Source: Subdoligranulum variabile (GTDB lineage: Bacteria > Bacillota > Clostridia > Oscillospirales > Ruminococcaceae). From it: a DNA stretch of 40,804 bases. The stretch spans positions 1 through 40,804 of the forward strand of contig SFOX01000026.1 in the NCBI GenBank assembly GCA_004552305.1, in the 5' to 3' direction. The translations under genes and the position numbers were made by a program. This document shows positions 1-6,370 of this stretch, one piece after another; the stretch's first letter is position 1, and each line of letters opens with the position of its first letter. The notes below the pieces were generated by a model that had not been told where the DNA came from, made no database searches, and saw nothing but the letters and a program-made list of their open reading frames with translations.

Positions 1-99
1 GGGGGTCCAGGGGGACTGGTCCCCTTGGCCGTGCCCCGCGCTTCGGAAGTAGCGGCGCCTTTCTTTGGTACTTTCTTTGGGCGTCCAAAGAAAGTACAA
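1..99. repeat. Hairpin region downstream of the sensor kinase gene
   Basis: No gene is seen here. An exact inverted repeat, GTACTTTCTTTGG at 68-80 and CCAAAGAAAGTAC at 85-97, lies immediately past the kinase stop codon. There is no run of T after it in the minus direction, so it is a poor classical terminator. The outer copy of CTTTCTTTGG at 59-68 suggests a dispersed repeat rather than a unique site. Confidence 0.45.
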
Positions 100-1329
100 C
101 TACCCGGGGAACAAAATCTTCACCGTATAAAACCCACCGGCACACTCGCAGGTCAACACGCCGTTGTGGTTTTCGACAATGCGGTGGATCACCTTCAGCG
201 GGTAATCCTCCTTGGGGGCGGCAATCTGCGTCGGCACGGCGGCGCTGATAACCGCAAACCCCTGCCGATGCACCACCGCAAGGTCGATCATCCGGCGCTC
301 CGGCTCCGGCACCGTCTTGGCCTGCTGGATGCAGACATCCAACACGTTGCTGAACAGCGTGTACAGATCCCCCGCCTCCAAAAACCGCACACAGGCGCCG
401 TCCGCCACACTGTGCAGGCGGATGCCGTCCGCCTGGCACAGCAGGGTCTTTTCGGTCAGCACCACGTCCAACACCTCGTTGCCGGTGTCGGCGGCGGTGT
501 CGTAGGCAGCGGCGGCAGCCTCCGCCTCACGCAGCTGCGCCTCGGCAGCCGAGGGCGCAAGCCGGCGCAGGTCAGCGATCTGCACCTTTAAATCGTGGCA
601 TCTTTTGTTGATAAGCTGTACATTTTTGCGCGCCACAAGGTATTGCCGGCGCTGGCGCTCGTACAAAAGGTTCAGCATATCCATCTCTTTTTTCATGGCG
701 GACTTTTTAAACAGCTCGGTCTGCAGGTACAAAAGCGTCAGGCAGTACAGCTGCGTCAAAACCGCCGACACCACCAGCGCCGCGTTCACGTCCTCGCCGC
801 GCTGGAACAGCAGCATTACGCTCTGCACCACAAAAATCGCGCTCAGCAGCAAACCGCTGACCAGCTGGCGCGGTCCGATGCGGTAAATGCCCTCCTGCGG
901 CATGGTGCGCGCGGCGGTGTAGCGCAAAAGCAGGTAATACAGCACCAGCGTTACGGGCTGCCAGCCGGGCAAAAACGTCCAGTGCAGGCGGTGCTGCGCC
1001 ACCCATACCAGGATCAGCCACAGCTCGTGCGCGGTTTCGGCAACCAGCAGCACCCAGACCGCGCAGTAGACGCTGCCGGAGGTATTCAGCGGCGTACACA
1101 GCCGCGTTGCCACCGCCGACCACACCATAAAGCCGGCGCTGGCCGCCACAAAGCCGGGGACGCTCAGCCCGCAGCGGTTCACCCCTGCCATAACCAGCGC
1201 CGCCAGCACAAGGTCCGCCGCAAAGCAAAGCGCGGCGCGGCGCACAAAATCCGGGCGGCGCTTGAGCGGCAGCCAAAAGCAAAGCTGCGCCCCCGCCATA
1301 TACACCCACGCCGAAAGCACCGTAACCAT
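100..1329 (-). CDS. GHKL sensor histidine kinase, AgrC-like
   Basis: Membrane sensor kinase of 409 residues, probably responding to a peptide or other extracellular signal and passing phosphate to the LytTR regulator encoded just upstream. The first ~210 residues form about six hydrophobic segments. A linker follows, then the H-box C-H-D-L-K near residue 245, an N-box region (LFSNVLD), and a C-terminal GHKL-type ATPase fold. The ATG at 1327-1329 shares its A with the regulator's TGA (TGATG), implying translational coupling; an in-frame extension to 1470 would run through the regulator and is rejected. Odd point: where the family has a G-x-G-L lid before the K-x-I-x-x-I-V helix, this protein reads D-Y-P-L, so ATP handling may be atypical. 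No agrB or agrD is visible. The family call is firm, the signal unknown. Confidence 0.85.
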   Translation of the reverse strand: MVTVLSAWVYMAGAQLCFWLPLKRRPDFVRRAALCFAADLVLAALVMAGVNRCGLSVPGFVAASAGFMVWSAVATRLCTPLNTSGSVYCAVWVLLVAETAHELWLILVWVAQHRLHWTFLPGWQPVTLVLYYLLLRYTAARTMPQEGIYRIGPRQLVSGLLLSAIFVVQSVMLLFQRGEDVNAALVVSAVLTQLYCLTLLYLQTELFKKSAMKKEMDMLNLLYERQRRQYLVARKNVQLINKRCHDLKVQIADLRRLAPSAAEAQLREAEAAAAAYDTAADTGNEVLDVVLTEKTLLCQADGIRLHSVADGACVRFLEAGDLYTLFSNVLDVCIQQAKTVPEPERRMIDLAVVHRQGFAVISAAVPTQIAAPKEDYPLKVIHRIVENHNGVLTCECAGGFYTVKILFPG

Positions 1330-2036
1330 CACAGCACACTCCCGACGTAGCTTGCCATCGCCGCCAAAAACGCCGTGCGCTGGCGGCGGCTGATTTCCAG
1401 CCGTTCCCCGCCCACCTGCACAAAGTTCTTGTCCGCGCCGGTGACATACTTTAAATTGACCAGATAACACTGGTTGCAGCGGGCAAAGTGATGCCTCGCC
1501 AGCTCCTGCTCGGCCTTTTGCAGGCTGCCCCGCACCGAGTACATCGCGTCCGCCGTGTGGTAGTGCAGCATACGGTCGTGGGTTTCCAGATACAAAACCT
1601 GCTCGGAATCCACCATACGCAGCCCATCGGGGGTTTGCAGCGCCAGCTGCTTGCCGCGGCGGCTCTGCACGCGGCGCACCGCCCGCCCCAGCTTGACCGA
1701 AAACGGGTAATATTCCACCGGCTTCAGGACAAAATCGAACGCCTCGACCTCATAGCCGCGAATGGCGTACTGCGCCAGATTGGTCACGAACACCAACACC
1801 ACGTCGGGGTCAACGGCGCGGATGCGTTCCGCCGCCGTCATACCGCCCAGCATCGGCATTTCGATGTCCAGAAATATAATGTCAAACCCGCCTTGGTACG
1901 GCTCGGCGATCTGCGCACCGTCCGCAAAATCGGTCACCACCAAGGGCAGGTTGTTTTCCTGCGCATAGCGGTTTATAAAGCCGCACAGGCGCTCGCGGTT
2001 TTCGCGCTCGTCATCCACCACCGCGATATTCAGCAT
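1329..2036 (-). CDS. LytTR-family response regulator, AgrA/VirR-like
   Basis: DNA-binding response regulator of 235 residues. The receiver domain (about 1-120) has the acidic pair D-D at residues 8-9, the phospho-acceptor Asp in IIFLDIEMP and the conserved Lys in LKPVEYY. The LytTR DNA-binding domain fills the second half (from about SRRGKQLAL onward, ending near residue 230). The start at 2036 is chosen because GGGAGGTG lies 6 nt upstream; the longer frame to 2063 begins before that ribosome binding site. A near-consensus promoter lies at 2073-2101. It is first in a two-gene operon with the kinase, whose start codon overlaps its stop. Targets cannot be told from sequence; LytTR proteins usually bind paired direct repeats upstream of exported-peptide or surface genes. 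Confidence 0.88.
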   Translation of the reverse strand: MLNIAVVDDERENRERLCGFINRYAQENNLPLVVTDFADGAQIAEPYQGGFDIIFLDIEMPMLGGMTAAERIRAVDPDVVLVFVTNLAQYAIRGYEVEAFDFVLKPVEYYPFSVKLGRAVRRVQSRRGKQLALQTPDGLRMVDSEQVLYLETHDRMLHYHTADAMYSVRGSLQKAEQELARHHFARCNQCYLVNLKYVTGADKNFVQVGGERLEISRRQRTAFLAAMASYVGSVL

Positions 2037-2072
2037 CGCCGCACCTCCCTTTTGTGGATTCATTTTGCTTAT

Positions 2073-2101
2073 ATTATAGAATAAATCGCCCTACTATGCA
2101 A
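2073..2101 (-). promoter_or_regulatory. Sigma-A-type promoter of the LytTR/kinase operon
   Basis: Minus-strand -35 TTGCAT (2096-2101), 17-bp spacer, -10 TATAAT (2073-2078), 37 bp upstream of the regulator start. Confidence 0.75.
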
Positions 2102-2114
2102 GTTCCGCCGCAAC

Positions 2115-2147
2115 AAAAAAACAGCCCCTGCCGTTTGGCAGGGGCTT
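2115..2147 (-). terminator. Terminator-like hairpin, outer copy
   Basis: Minus-strand stem AGCCCCTGCC / GGCAGGGGCT with a 4-nt loop (2123-2146), followed by GTTTTTTTG. It lies ~490 bp beyond the decarboxylase gene and near-duplicates the hairpin at 2590-2623, so the two bracket the repeat block between them. Confidence 0.7.
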
Positions 2148-2155
2148 AGACTGTC

Positions 2156-2591
2156 GATAAACTCAATGGGAATATTGCAAATCTTCGGCAGGTTTGTAGG
2201 GAACGGTCTATCGAATGTGTAGGGGCGACCATTGGTCGCCCGTCAACTTGGCGCAGCATCGCGTTTTCTGGGGCAGTTTTCTTACAAGGCAAACGAGCAA
2301 GGGCGAGCAATTCTCGCCCCTACTAGCGTGGTAATTCTAAAGCTTGACTTTTAGTTTAATGGACTAGTAGGGGCGGGGTACGCCCCGCCCGCGACCGTAT
2401 TTTATAATGAATATAATGGTTTGGCTTGTAGGGGCGGCATATATGCCGCCCGCCGCAGCCGTCCCGATAATGCGGTATAACGGGTAAACCGCACGGGACG
2501 CATATATGCGTCCCCTACAAACCTGCCGAAAAAGGTGAGGTTTCAATTTTAACGGTCTACTACATTGCTACCCGTAAAAGGGCTTTTTCAA
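2156..2591. repeat. Intergenic block of GTAGGG-palindrome repeats
   Basis: No credible gene. Palindromes in a GTAGGG frame: GGCGACCATTGGTCGCC (near 2224-2240), GGCGAGCAATTCTCGCC (near 2302-2318, opposite orientation), a GGGCGGGG-type copy (2370-2390), and the paired unit 2423-2524, in which GGGCGGCATATATGCCGCCC (2432-2451) and GGGACGCATATATGCGTCCC (2495-2514) sit between GGCTTGTAGGGG and CCCCTACAAACC. The left end (ATAAACTCAATGGGA...CTTCGG) and right end (CTACCCGTAAAAGGGC) resemble those of the block at 20618-20815, so this may be a composite element with conserved ends and variable contents. Confidence 0.8.
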
Positions 2592-2623
2592 AAAAACAGC
2601 CCCCACCGTTTGGCAGGGGCTGT
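2590..2623 (-). terminator. Terminator of the decarboxylase operon
   Basis: Minus-strand hairpin ACAGCCCC / GGGGCTGT with an internal imperfect stretch, followed by a run of seven T, 15 bp past the beta-subunit stop codon. Confidence 0.8.
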
Positions 2624-2637
2624 GAAAAGCGCGGAAA

Positions 2638-3828
2638 TCAGCCGAACATATTGATCAGGATACCGGCGGCAACCGCAGAGCCGATAACGCCGGCCACGTT
2701 GGGACCCATGGCGTGCATCAGCAGGTAGTTGCTGGGGTTGTACTCCTGACCGACCTTCTGGGAAACACGGGCGGCCATAGGCACGGCGGAAACACCGGCA
2801 GAACCGATGAGCGGGTTGACCTTGCCGTGGGTGACAACGCACATGAGCTTGCCCAGCAGCACACCGCCTGCGGTGCCGATGCCGAAGGCGACGATGCCCA
2901 GACCGATGATCTCGACGGTCTGCAGGGTCAGGAAGGTGGCGGCGTTGGTGGTGCAGCCGACGGTGAAGCCCAGGAAGATGGTGATGATGTTCATCAATTC
3001 GTTGCCGGCGGTCTTGGTGATACGCTCGACCACGCCGGATTCCTTCATCAGGTTGCCCATCATCAGGCAGCCGACCAGCAGGGCGGCGTCAGGCAGGGTC
3101 AGGGAAACGATGATGGTAACGATGATGGGGAACAGGAGCTTTTCGGTCTTGGAAACCCTGCGCGGGGTTTCCATCACGATCTGGCGTTCTTTTTCGGTGG
3201 TCAGCGCCTTCATAATGGGCGGCTGAATGACCGGCACCAGCGCCATATAGCAGTACGCCGCCACGGCAATGGAGCCGAGCAGGTGCGGGGCGAGCTTGGT
3301 GGTAACGTAGATGGCGGTAGGACCGTCGGCGCCGCCGATGATGCCGATGGAGGCAGCCTCGCGGTTGGTGAAGCCGAGGAACTTAGCACCGACAAAGGTG
3401 AAGAAGATGCCCAGCTGTGCGGCAGCGCCCAGCAGCAGGCTGGAGGGGCGGGCGATCAGCGGGGTGAAGTCGGTCATGGTACCGATGCCGAGGAAGATCA
3501 GCGGGGGGTAAATGCCCAGCTTGACACCCAGATAAATGTAGTCCGCCATGCCGCCGGTGGAACCCAGCAGCGCCCAGTCGATGTGGTTGGTTTCGTTGAT
3601 GAAGATGTTCATGTGGAAGATGCCGTCCAAGGGCAGGTTGGTCATCAACATACCAAAGCCGATGGGCAGCAGCAGCAGGGGTTCAAACTGCTTGGCGATG
3701 GCGAGGTACAGCAGCACGCAAGCCACTACGATCATAACGGCGTATTTCCAGCCGCCTTCGACAAAGAAAATCTGCGCCCAGCCGGAGTTGGCAAAGATCT
3801 CGCTGATATTGGTTAAAATAGCACCCAT
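2638..3828 (-). CDS. Na+-translocating decarboxylase, beta subunit (OadB/GcdB/MmdB family)
   Basis: Membrane-embedded pump subunit of 396 residues that couples decarboxylation of a biotin-bound carboxyl group to Na+ export. About ten hydrophobic segments are visible. Two functional signatures of the family are intact: GGADGPTAIYV, with the membrane Asp needed for Na+ transport, and NPLIGSAGVSAVPMAARVS, holding the Asn and Ser residues of the C-terminal ion site. TAAGGAGGGG precedes the ATG. The gamma-like subunit ends 18 bp upstream, so the two are co-transcribed. No alpha (carboxyltransferase) subunit or biotin carrier is present in the window. The substrate (oxaloacetate, methylmalonyl-CoA or glutaconyl-CoA) therefore cannot be decided here; glutaconyl-CoA would fit a glutamate fermenter. 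Confidence 0.92.
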   Translation of the reverse strand: MGAILTNISEIFANSGWAQIFFVEGGWKYAVMIVVACVLLYLAIAKQFEPLLLLPIGFGMLMTNLPLDGIFHMNIFINETNHIDWALLGSTGGMADYIYLGVKLGIYPPLIFLGIGTMTDFTPLIARPSSLLLGAAAQLGIFFTFVGAKFLGFTNREAASIGIIGGADGPTAIYVTTKLAPHLLGSIAVAAYCYMALVPVIQPPIMKALTTEKERQIVMETPRRVSKTEKLLFPIIVTIIVSLTLPDAALLVGCLMMGNLMKESGVVERITKTAGNELMNIITIFLGFTVGCTTNAATFLTLQTVEIIGLGIVAFGIGTAGGVLLGKLMCVVTHGKVNPLIGSAGVSAVPMAARVSQKVGQEYNPSNYLLMHAMGPNVAGVIGSAVAAGILINMFG

Positions 3829-3846
3829 GGTATTCGCTGCCCCTCC

Positions 3847-4245
3847 TTACATAAACGGCGTGGTGTGTTCCTGCACGCCGGCATCGCCCCAAGCACCGCG
3901 GCGGCTGCCGCCGTTTTTGGGGATGCGCTTGATGCCGCGGATCACGGCGTTGCCGCCCACGACCGTGGCAACAGCAGCGGAGATCGCAGCAATGATCTCA
4001 CCGGGGATACCGCCCTCGGTCTTGGGGGCAGGGGCGGCGGGCTTGGCAGCGGGGGCTGCGGCAGGCTTGCTCTCCTTTTTAGGGGTGGGCTTAGGGTTCT
4101 TTTTGTTGTTCAGTGCATCAAACAGCTTGCCTTCTACCGTGATGATCAGGCACAAGGCGACCAGCATGGCAAACACCAGCGTGATGCTGGTCAGCACAAC
4201 TGTTCCATCGGCAGCTTCCAGCGCCAGCAGAGCAATAGTGGGCAT
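3847..4245 (-). CDS. OadG-family gamma/delta subunit of the Na+ decarboxylase
   Basis: Small membrane subunit of 132 residues. One N-terminal hydrophobic helix (about 10-38) is followed by a Lys/Pro/Ala-rich linker (about 45-75) and a short conserved tail containing EIIAAISAAVA and a basic IRGIKRI strand, the usual OadG ending. OadG proteins anchor the cytoplasmic carboxyltransferase to the beta subunit. There is no M-K-M biotin site, so it is not the biotin carrier. Start at 4245: AAGGAGGA is 8 nt upstream; the frame open to 4266 begins before it. It is first gene of a two-gene operon with the beta subunit, and the low-complexity linker may vary between strains. Confidence 0.82.
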   Translation of the reverse strand: MPTIALLALEAADGTVVLTSITLVFAMLVALCLIITVEGKLFDALNNKKNPKPTPKKESKPAAAPAAKPAAPAPKTEGGIPGEIIAAISAAVATVVGGNAVIRGIKRIPKNGGSRRGAWGDAGVQEHTTPFM

Positions 4246-4306
4246 AGGGGAATCCTCCTTTATCATACAAACCTTTCTCTCTCATAAAAAAAGGCTATTT
4301 GATATG

Positions 4307-4312
4307 ATTATA
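4307..4312 (-). promoter_or_regulatory. Probable -10 element for the decarboxylase operon
   Basis: Minus-strand TATAAT preceded by TGTGT, about 60 bp upstream of the OadG start. No good -35 hexamer is seen at 16-18 bp, so only the -10 is claimed. Confidence 0.4.
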
Positions 4313-4374
4313 ACACACAATCCCCGTTTTGGGTAGACTTTTCGGCAAAAAACTTGCGAAAAAAACAATGCACG

Positions 4375-4780
4375 GTAGGGGCGGGGTATGCCCCGCCCGC
4401 GACCCAATATTATAATGAATATAACGGGTTGGCTTGTAGGCACGGCTACTATGCCGCCCGTTGCAGCCGCCCGGATATTACGATATATCGGAAAAACCGC
4501 ACGGGACGCATATATGCGTCCCCTACAAACCTGCCGGGAATACCGCATCATCCCGGAATATTGCAACAAACAAATCATTGCGCGGTAGGGGCGGGGCATG
4601 CCCCGCCCGCGGTTTTATGGTGATAACAACATTACGGGCAAACCGCCCGAAAGGCTTCCCCCTTTGGGGGAAGCTGTCACCGAAGGTGACTGATGAGGGG
4701 GTAACTGCCGGACATCTCCCCCTCATCCGGCGCGTGCCGCGCCACCTTCCCCCCAAGGGGAAGGCTTTTGCGCGGCAACA
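4375..4780. repeat. Intergenic block of palindromic repeats, including a GGCTTCCCC unit
   Basis: Two GTAGGG-GGCGGGG palindromes (4378-4400; 4587-4609) flank a paired unit (4433-4534) whose left palindrome is damaged (GGCACGGC...ATGCCGCC) while the right, GGGACGCATATATGCGTCCC, is intact. From 4651 to 4769 lies a complete copy of another element: ends AAGGCTTCCCC and GGGGAAGGCTTTT are inverted repeats, with an internal GTCACC/GGTGAC hairpin and GATGAGGGGG / CCCCCTCATC arms. Several frames are open through this stretch but encode only the palindromes. No gene seen. Confidence 0.8.
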
Positions 4781-4814
4781 CAACAAAAACCGCCGCCCCT
4801 GCGGGGCGACGGTT
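4781..4814 (-). terminator. Terminator of the glutamate dehydrogenase gene
   Basis: Minus-strand stem AACCGTCGCCCC / GGGGCGGCGGTT with a 3-nt loop, followed by TTTTTGTTGTGTT, 37 bp past the gdhA stop. Confidence 0.85.
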
Positions 4815-4850
4815 CCGGTTCCCATACTTTCGCTTACGCCAAGTCGGGCA

Positions 4851-6197
4851 TCAAACAATGCCCTGGCTCATCATAGCGCTGGCAATCTTTTCAAAGCCGG
4901 CAATGTTCGCACCGACCACAAGGTTGCCCTTGCAGCCGTACTTTTCGGCGGCGGCAGCGGCGTTCTTGTAAATGTTGATCATAATGTTGTGCAGGCGCTC
5001 GTCCACCTCGTCAAAGGTCCAGGACAGGCGCAGGCTGTTCTGGCTCATCTCCAGGCCGGAGGTGGCAACACCGCCCGCGTTGGAAGCCTTGGCGGGGGCA
5101 AACAGCACGCCGTTTGCCTGCAGGTAGGCGATGGCTTCGGGGGTGGAGGGCATGTTGGCGCCTTCCGCCACGGCGTAGCAGCCGTTGGCGACCAGTGCCT
5201 TGGCGCCGTCCAGCGGCAGCTCGTTCTGGGTCGCGCAGGGCAGGGCGATGTCACAGGGTACCGTCCAGATACCGGCGCTGCCCTCCACATACTTGGCAGA
5301 GGGTACATAGTCCAGATAGGTCTTGATGCGCGCGCGCTTGACTTCCTTGATCTCCTTGATGACCTTGTAGTCAATGCCGTTTTCGTCCACGATGTAACCG
5401 TTGGAGTCGCTCATGGCGATGACCTTGCCGCCCAGCTGGGTGGCCTTCTGGTTGGCGTAGGTGGCCACGTTGCCGGAGCCGGAGATGACCACGCGCTGAC
5501 CCTCAAAGCTCTTGCCGGCGTCCGCCAGCATTTCCTTGGCAAAGTAGCACAGACCGTAGCCGGTTGCCTCGGTACGCGCCAGAGAACCGCCGAAGGGGAT
5601 GCCCTTGCCGGTCAGCACGCCGGTGTACTCGTTGCGGATGCGCTTGTACTGCCCAAACAGATAGCCGATCTCGCGTCCGCCCACGCCGATATCACCGGCG
5701 GGAACGTCCGTGTCGGCACCGATGTGGCGGCACAGCTCGGTCATAAAGCTCTGGCAAAAGCGCATGACCTCGGCGTCGGAACGACCGTGGGGGTCAAAGT
5801 CAGAGCCGCCCTTGCCGCCGCCCATGGGCAGACCGGTCAGGCTGTTCTTGAAGCACTGCTCAAAGCCCAAAAATTTGATGATGGACAAATTGACAGACGG
5901 GTGGAAACGCAGACCGCCCTTATAGGGACCGATGGCAGAGTTAAACTGCACGCGGTAGCCGCGGTTGACCTGCACCTTGCCGGCGTCATCGACCCACGGC
6001 ACGCGGAACATCACCACGCGTTCCGGCTCGACCAAACGCTCGATCAGACCTGCCTTCTCATACTCGGGATGCGCGGCGACGACCGGCTCCAGACTTTCGA
6101 GGACTTCCTCGGCTGCCTGCAAAAATTCCTTCTGTTCGGGGTTGCGCTTTGCAAGACCGTCATACACGCCCTGCAGATACGGATTGGTAAATGCCAT
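4851..6197 (-). CDS. gdhA: Glutamate dehydrogenase, hexameric type (probably NADP-specific)
   Basis: Interconverts glutamate with 2-oxoglutarate plus ammonia in the cytoplasm. The 448 residues match the usual ~450 of the bacterial hexameric enzymes. The N-terminal substrate domain holds the catalytic segment PMGGGKGGSDFDP (near residues 105-117) with its reactive Lys. The C-terminal nucleotide domain has the Rossmann motif GSGNVATYA (near 235). The start at 6197 has AAGGAGAG at a workable distance; a GTG three codons upstream abuts the ribosome binding site and is rejected. The gene is monocistronic between its own promoter (6239-6267) and terminator (4781-4814). NADP preference is inferred from closeness to the GdhA type and is not proven. 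Confidence 0.95.
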   Translation of the reverse strand: MAFTNPYLQGVYDGLAKRNPEQKEFLQAAEEVLESLEPVVAAHPEYEKAGLIERLVEPERVVMFRVPWVDDAGKVQVNRGYRVQFNSAIGPYKGGLRFHPSVNLSIIKFLGFEQCFKNSLTGLPMGGGKGGSDFDPHGRSDAEVMRFCQSFMTELCRHIGADTDVPAGDIGVGGREIGYLFGQYKRIRNEYTGVLTGKGIPFGGSLARTEATGYGLCYFAKEMLADAGKSFEGQRVVISGSGNVATYANQKATQLGGKVIAMSDSNGYIVDENGIDYKVIKEIKEVKRARIKTYLDYVPSAKYVEGSAGIWTVPCDIALPCATQNELPLDGAKALVANGCYAVAEGANMPSTPEAIAYLQANGVLFAPAKASNAGGVATSGLEMSQNSLRLSWTFDEVDERLHNIMINIYKNAAAAAEKYGCKGNLVVGANIAGFEKIASAMMSQGIV

Positions 6198-6238
6198 AAG
6201 GGTCACTCTCCTTTATAATAATACTTTCACCGTTTTTA

Positions 6239-6267
6239 ATAGTAGCACCTGACGCGGGGTTTTTCAA
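6239..6267 (-). promoter_or_regulatory. Promoter of gdhA with extended -10
   Basis: Minus-strand -35 TTGAAA (6262-6267), 17-bp spacer, TGC just before -10 TACTAT (6239-6244), 41 bp upstream of the gdhA ATG. Confidence 0.7.
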
Positions 6268-6370
6268 GAGGTTTTGGGCATTTTCTCAAAATTTTGTTTG
6301 TATTTCTATGGCAGTTGTACGCCCAGCAAGCACAGTACAAAAGCAGTGTGTATATTTATGCGGTGTTGCC

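Noticed and set aside
2364..2546. Small open frames made of repeat DNA (also 4282-4623, 8455-8839, 16250-16441, 39248-39812)
   Set aside because: They translate only the palindromic units (recurring R-G-R-I-Y-A-S-R and A-A-P-T runs) in several frames, have no ribosome binding site, and copy number explains their similarity.
2156..2591. CRISPR array
   Set aside because: The repeats are palindromic but not regularly spaced, spacer lengths vary widely, there is no leader and no cas gene.
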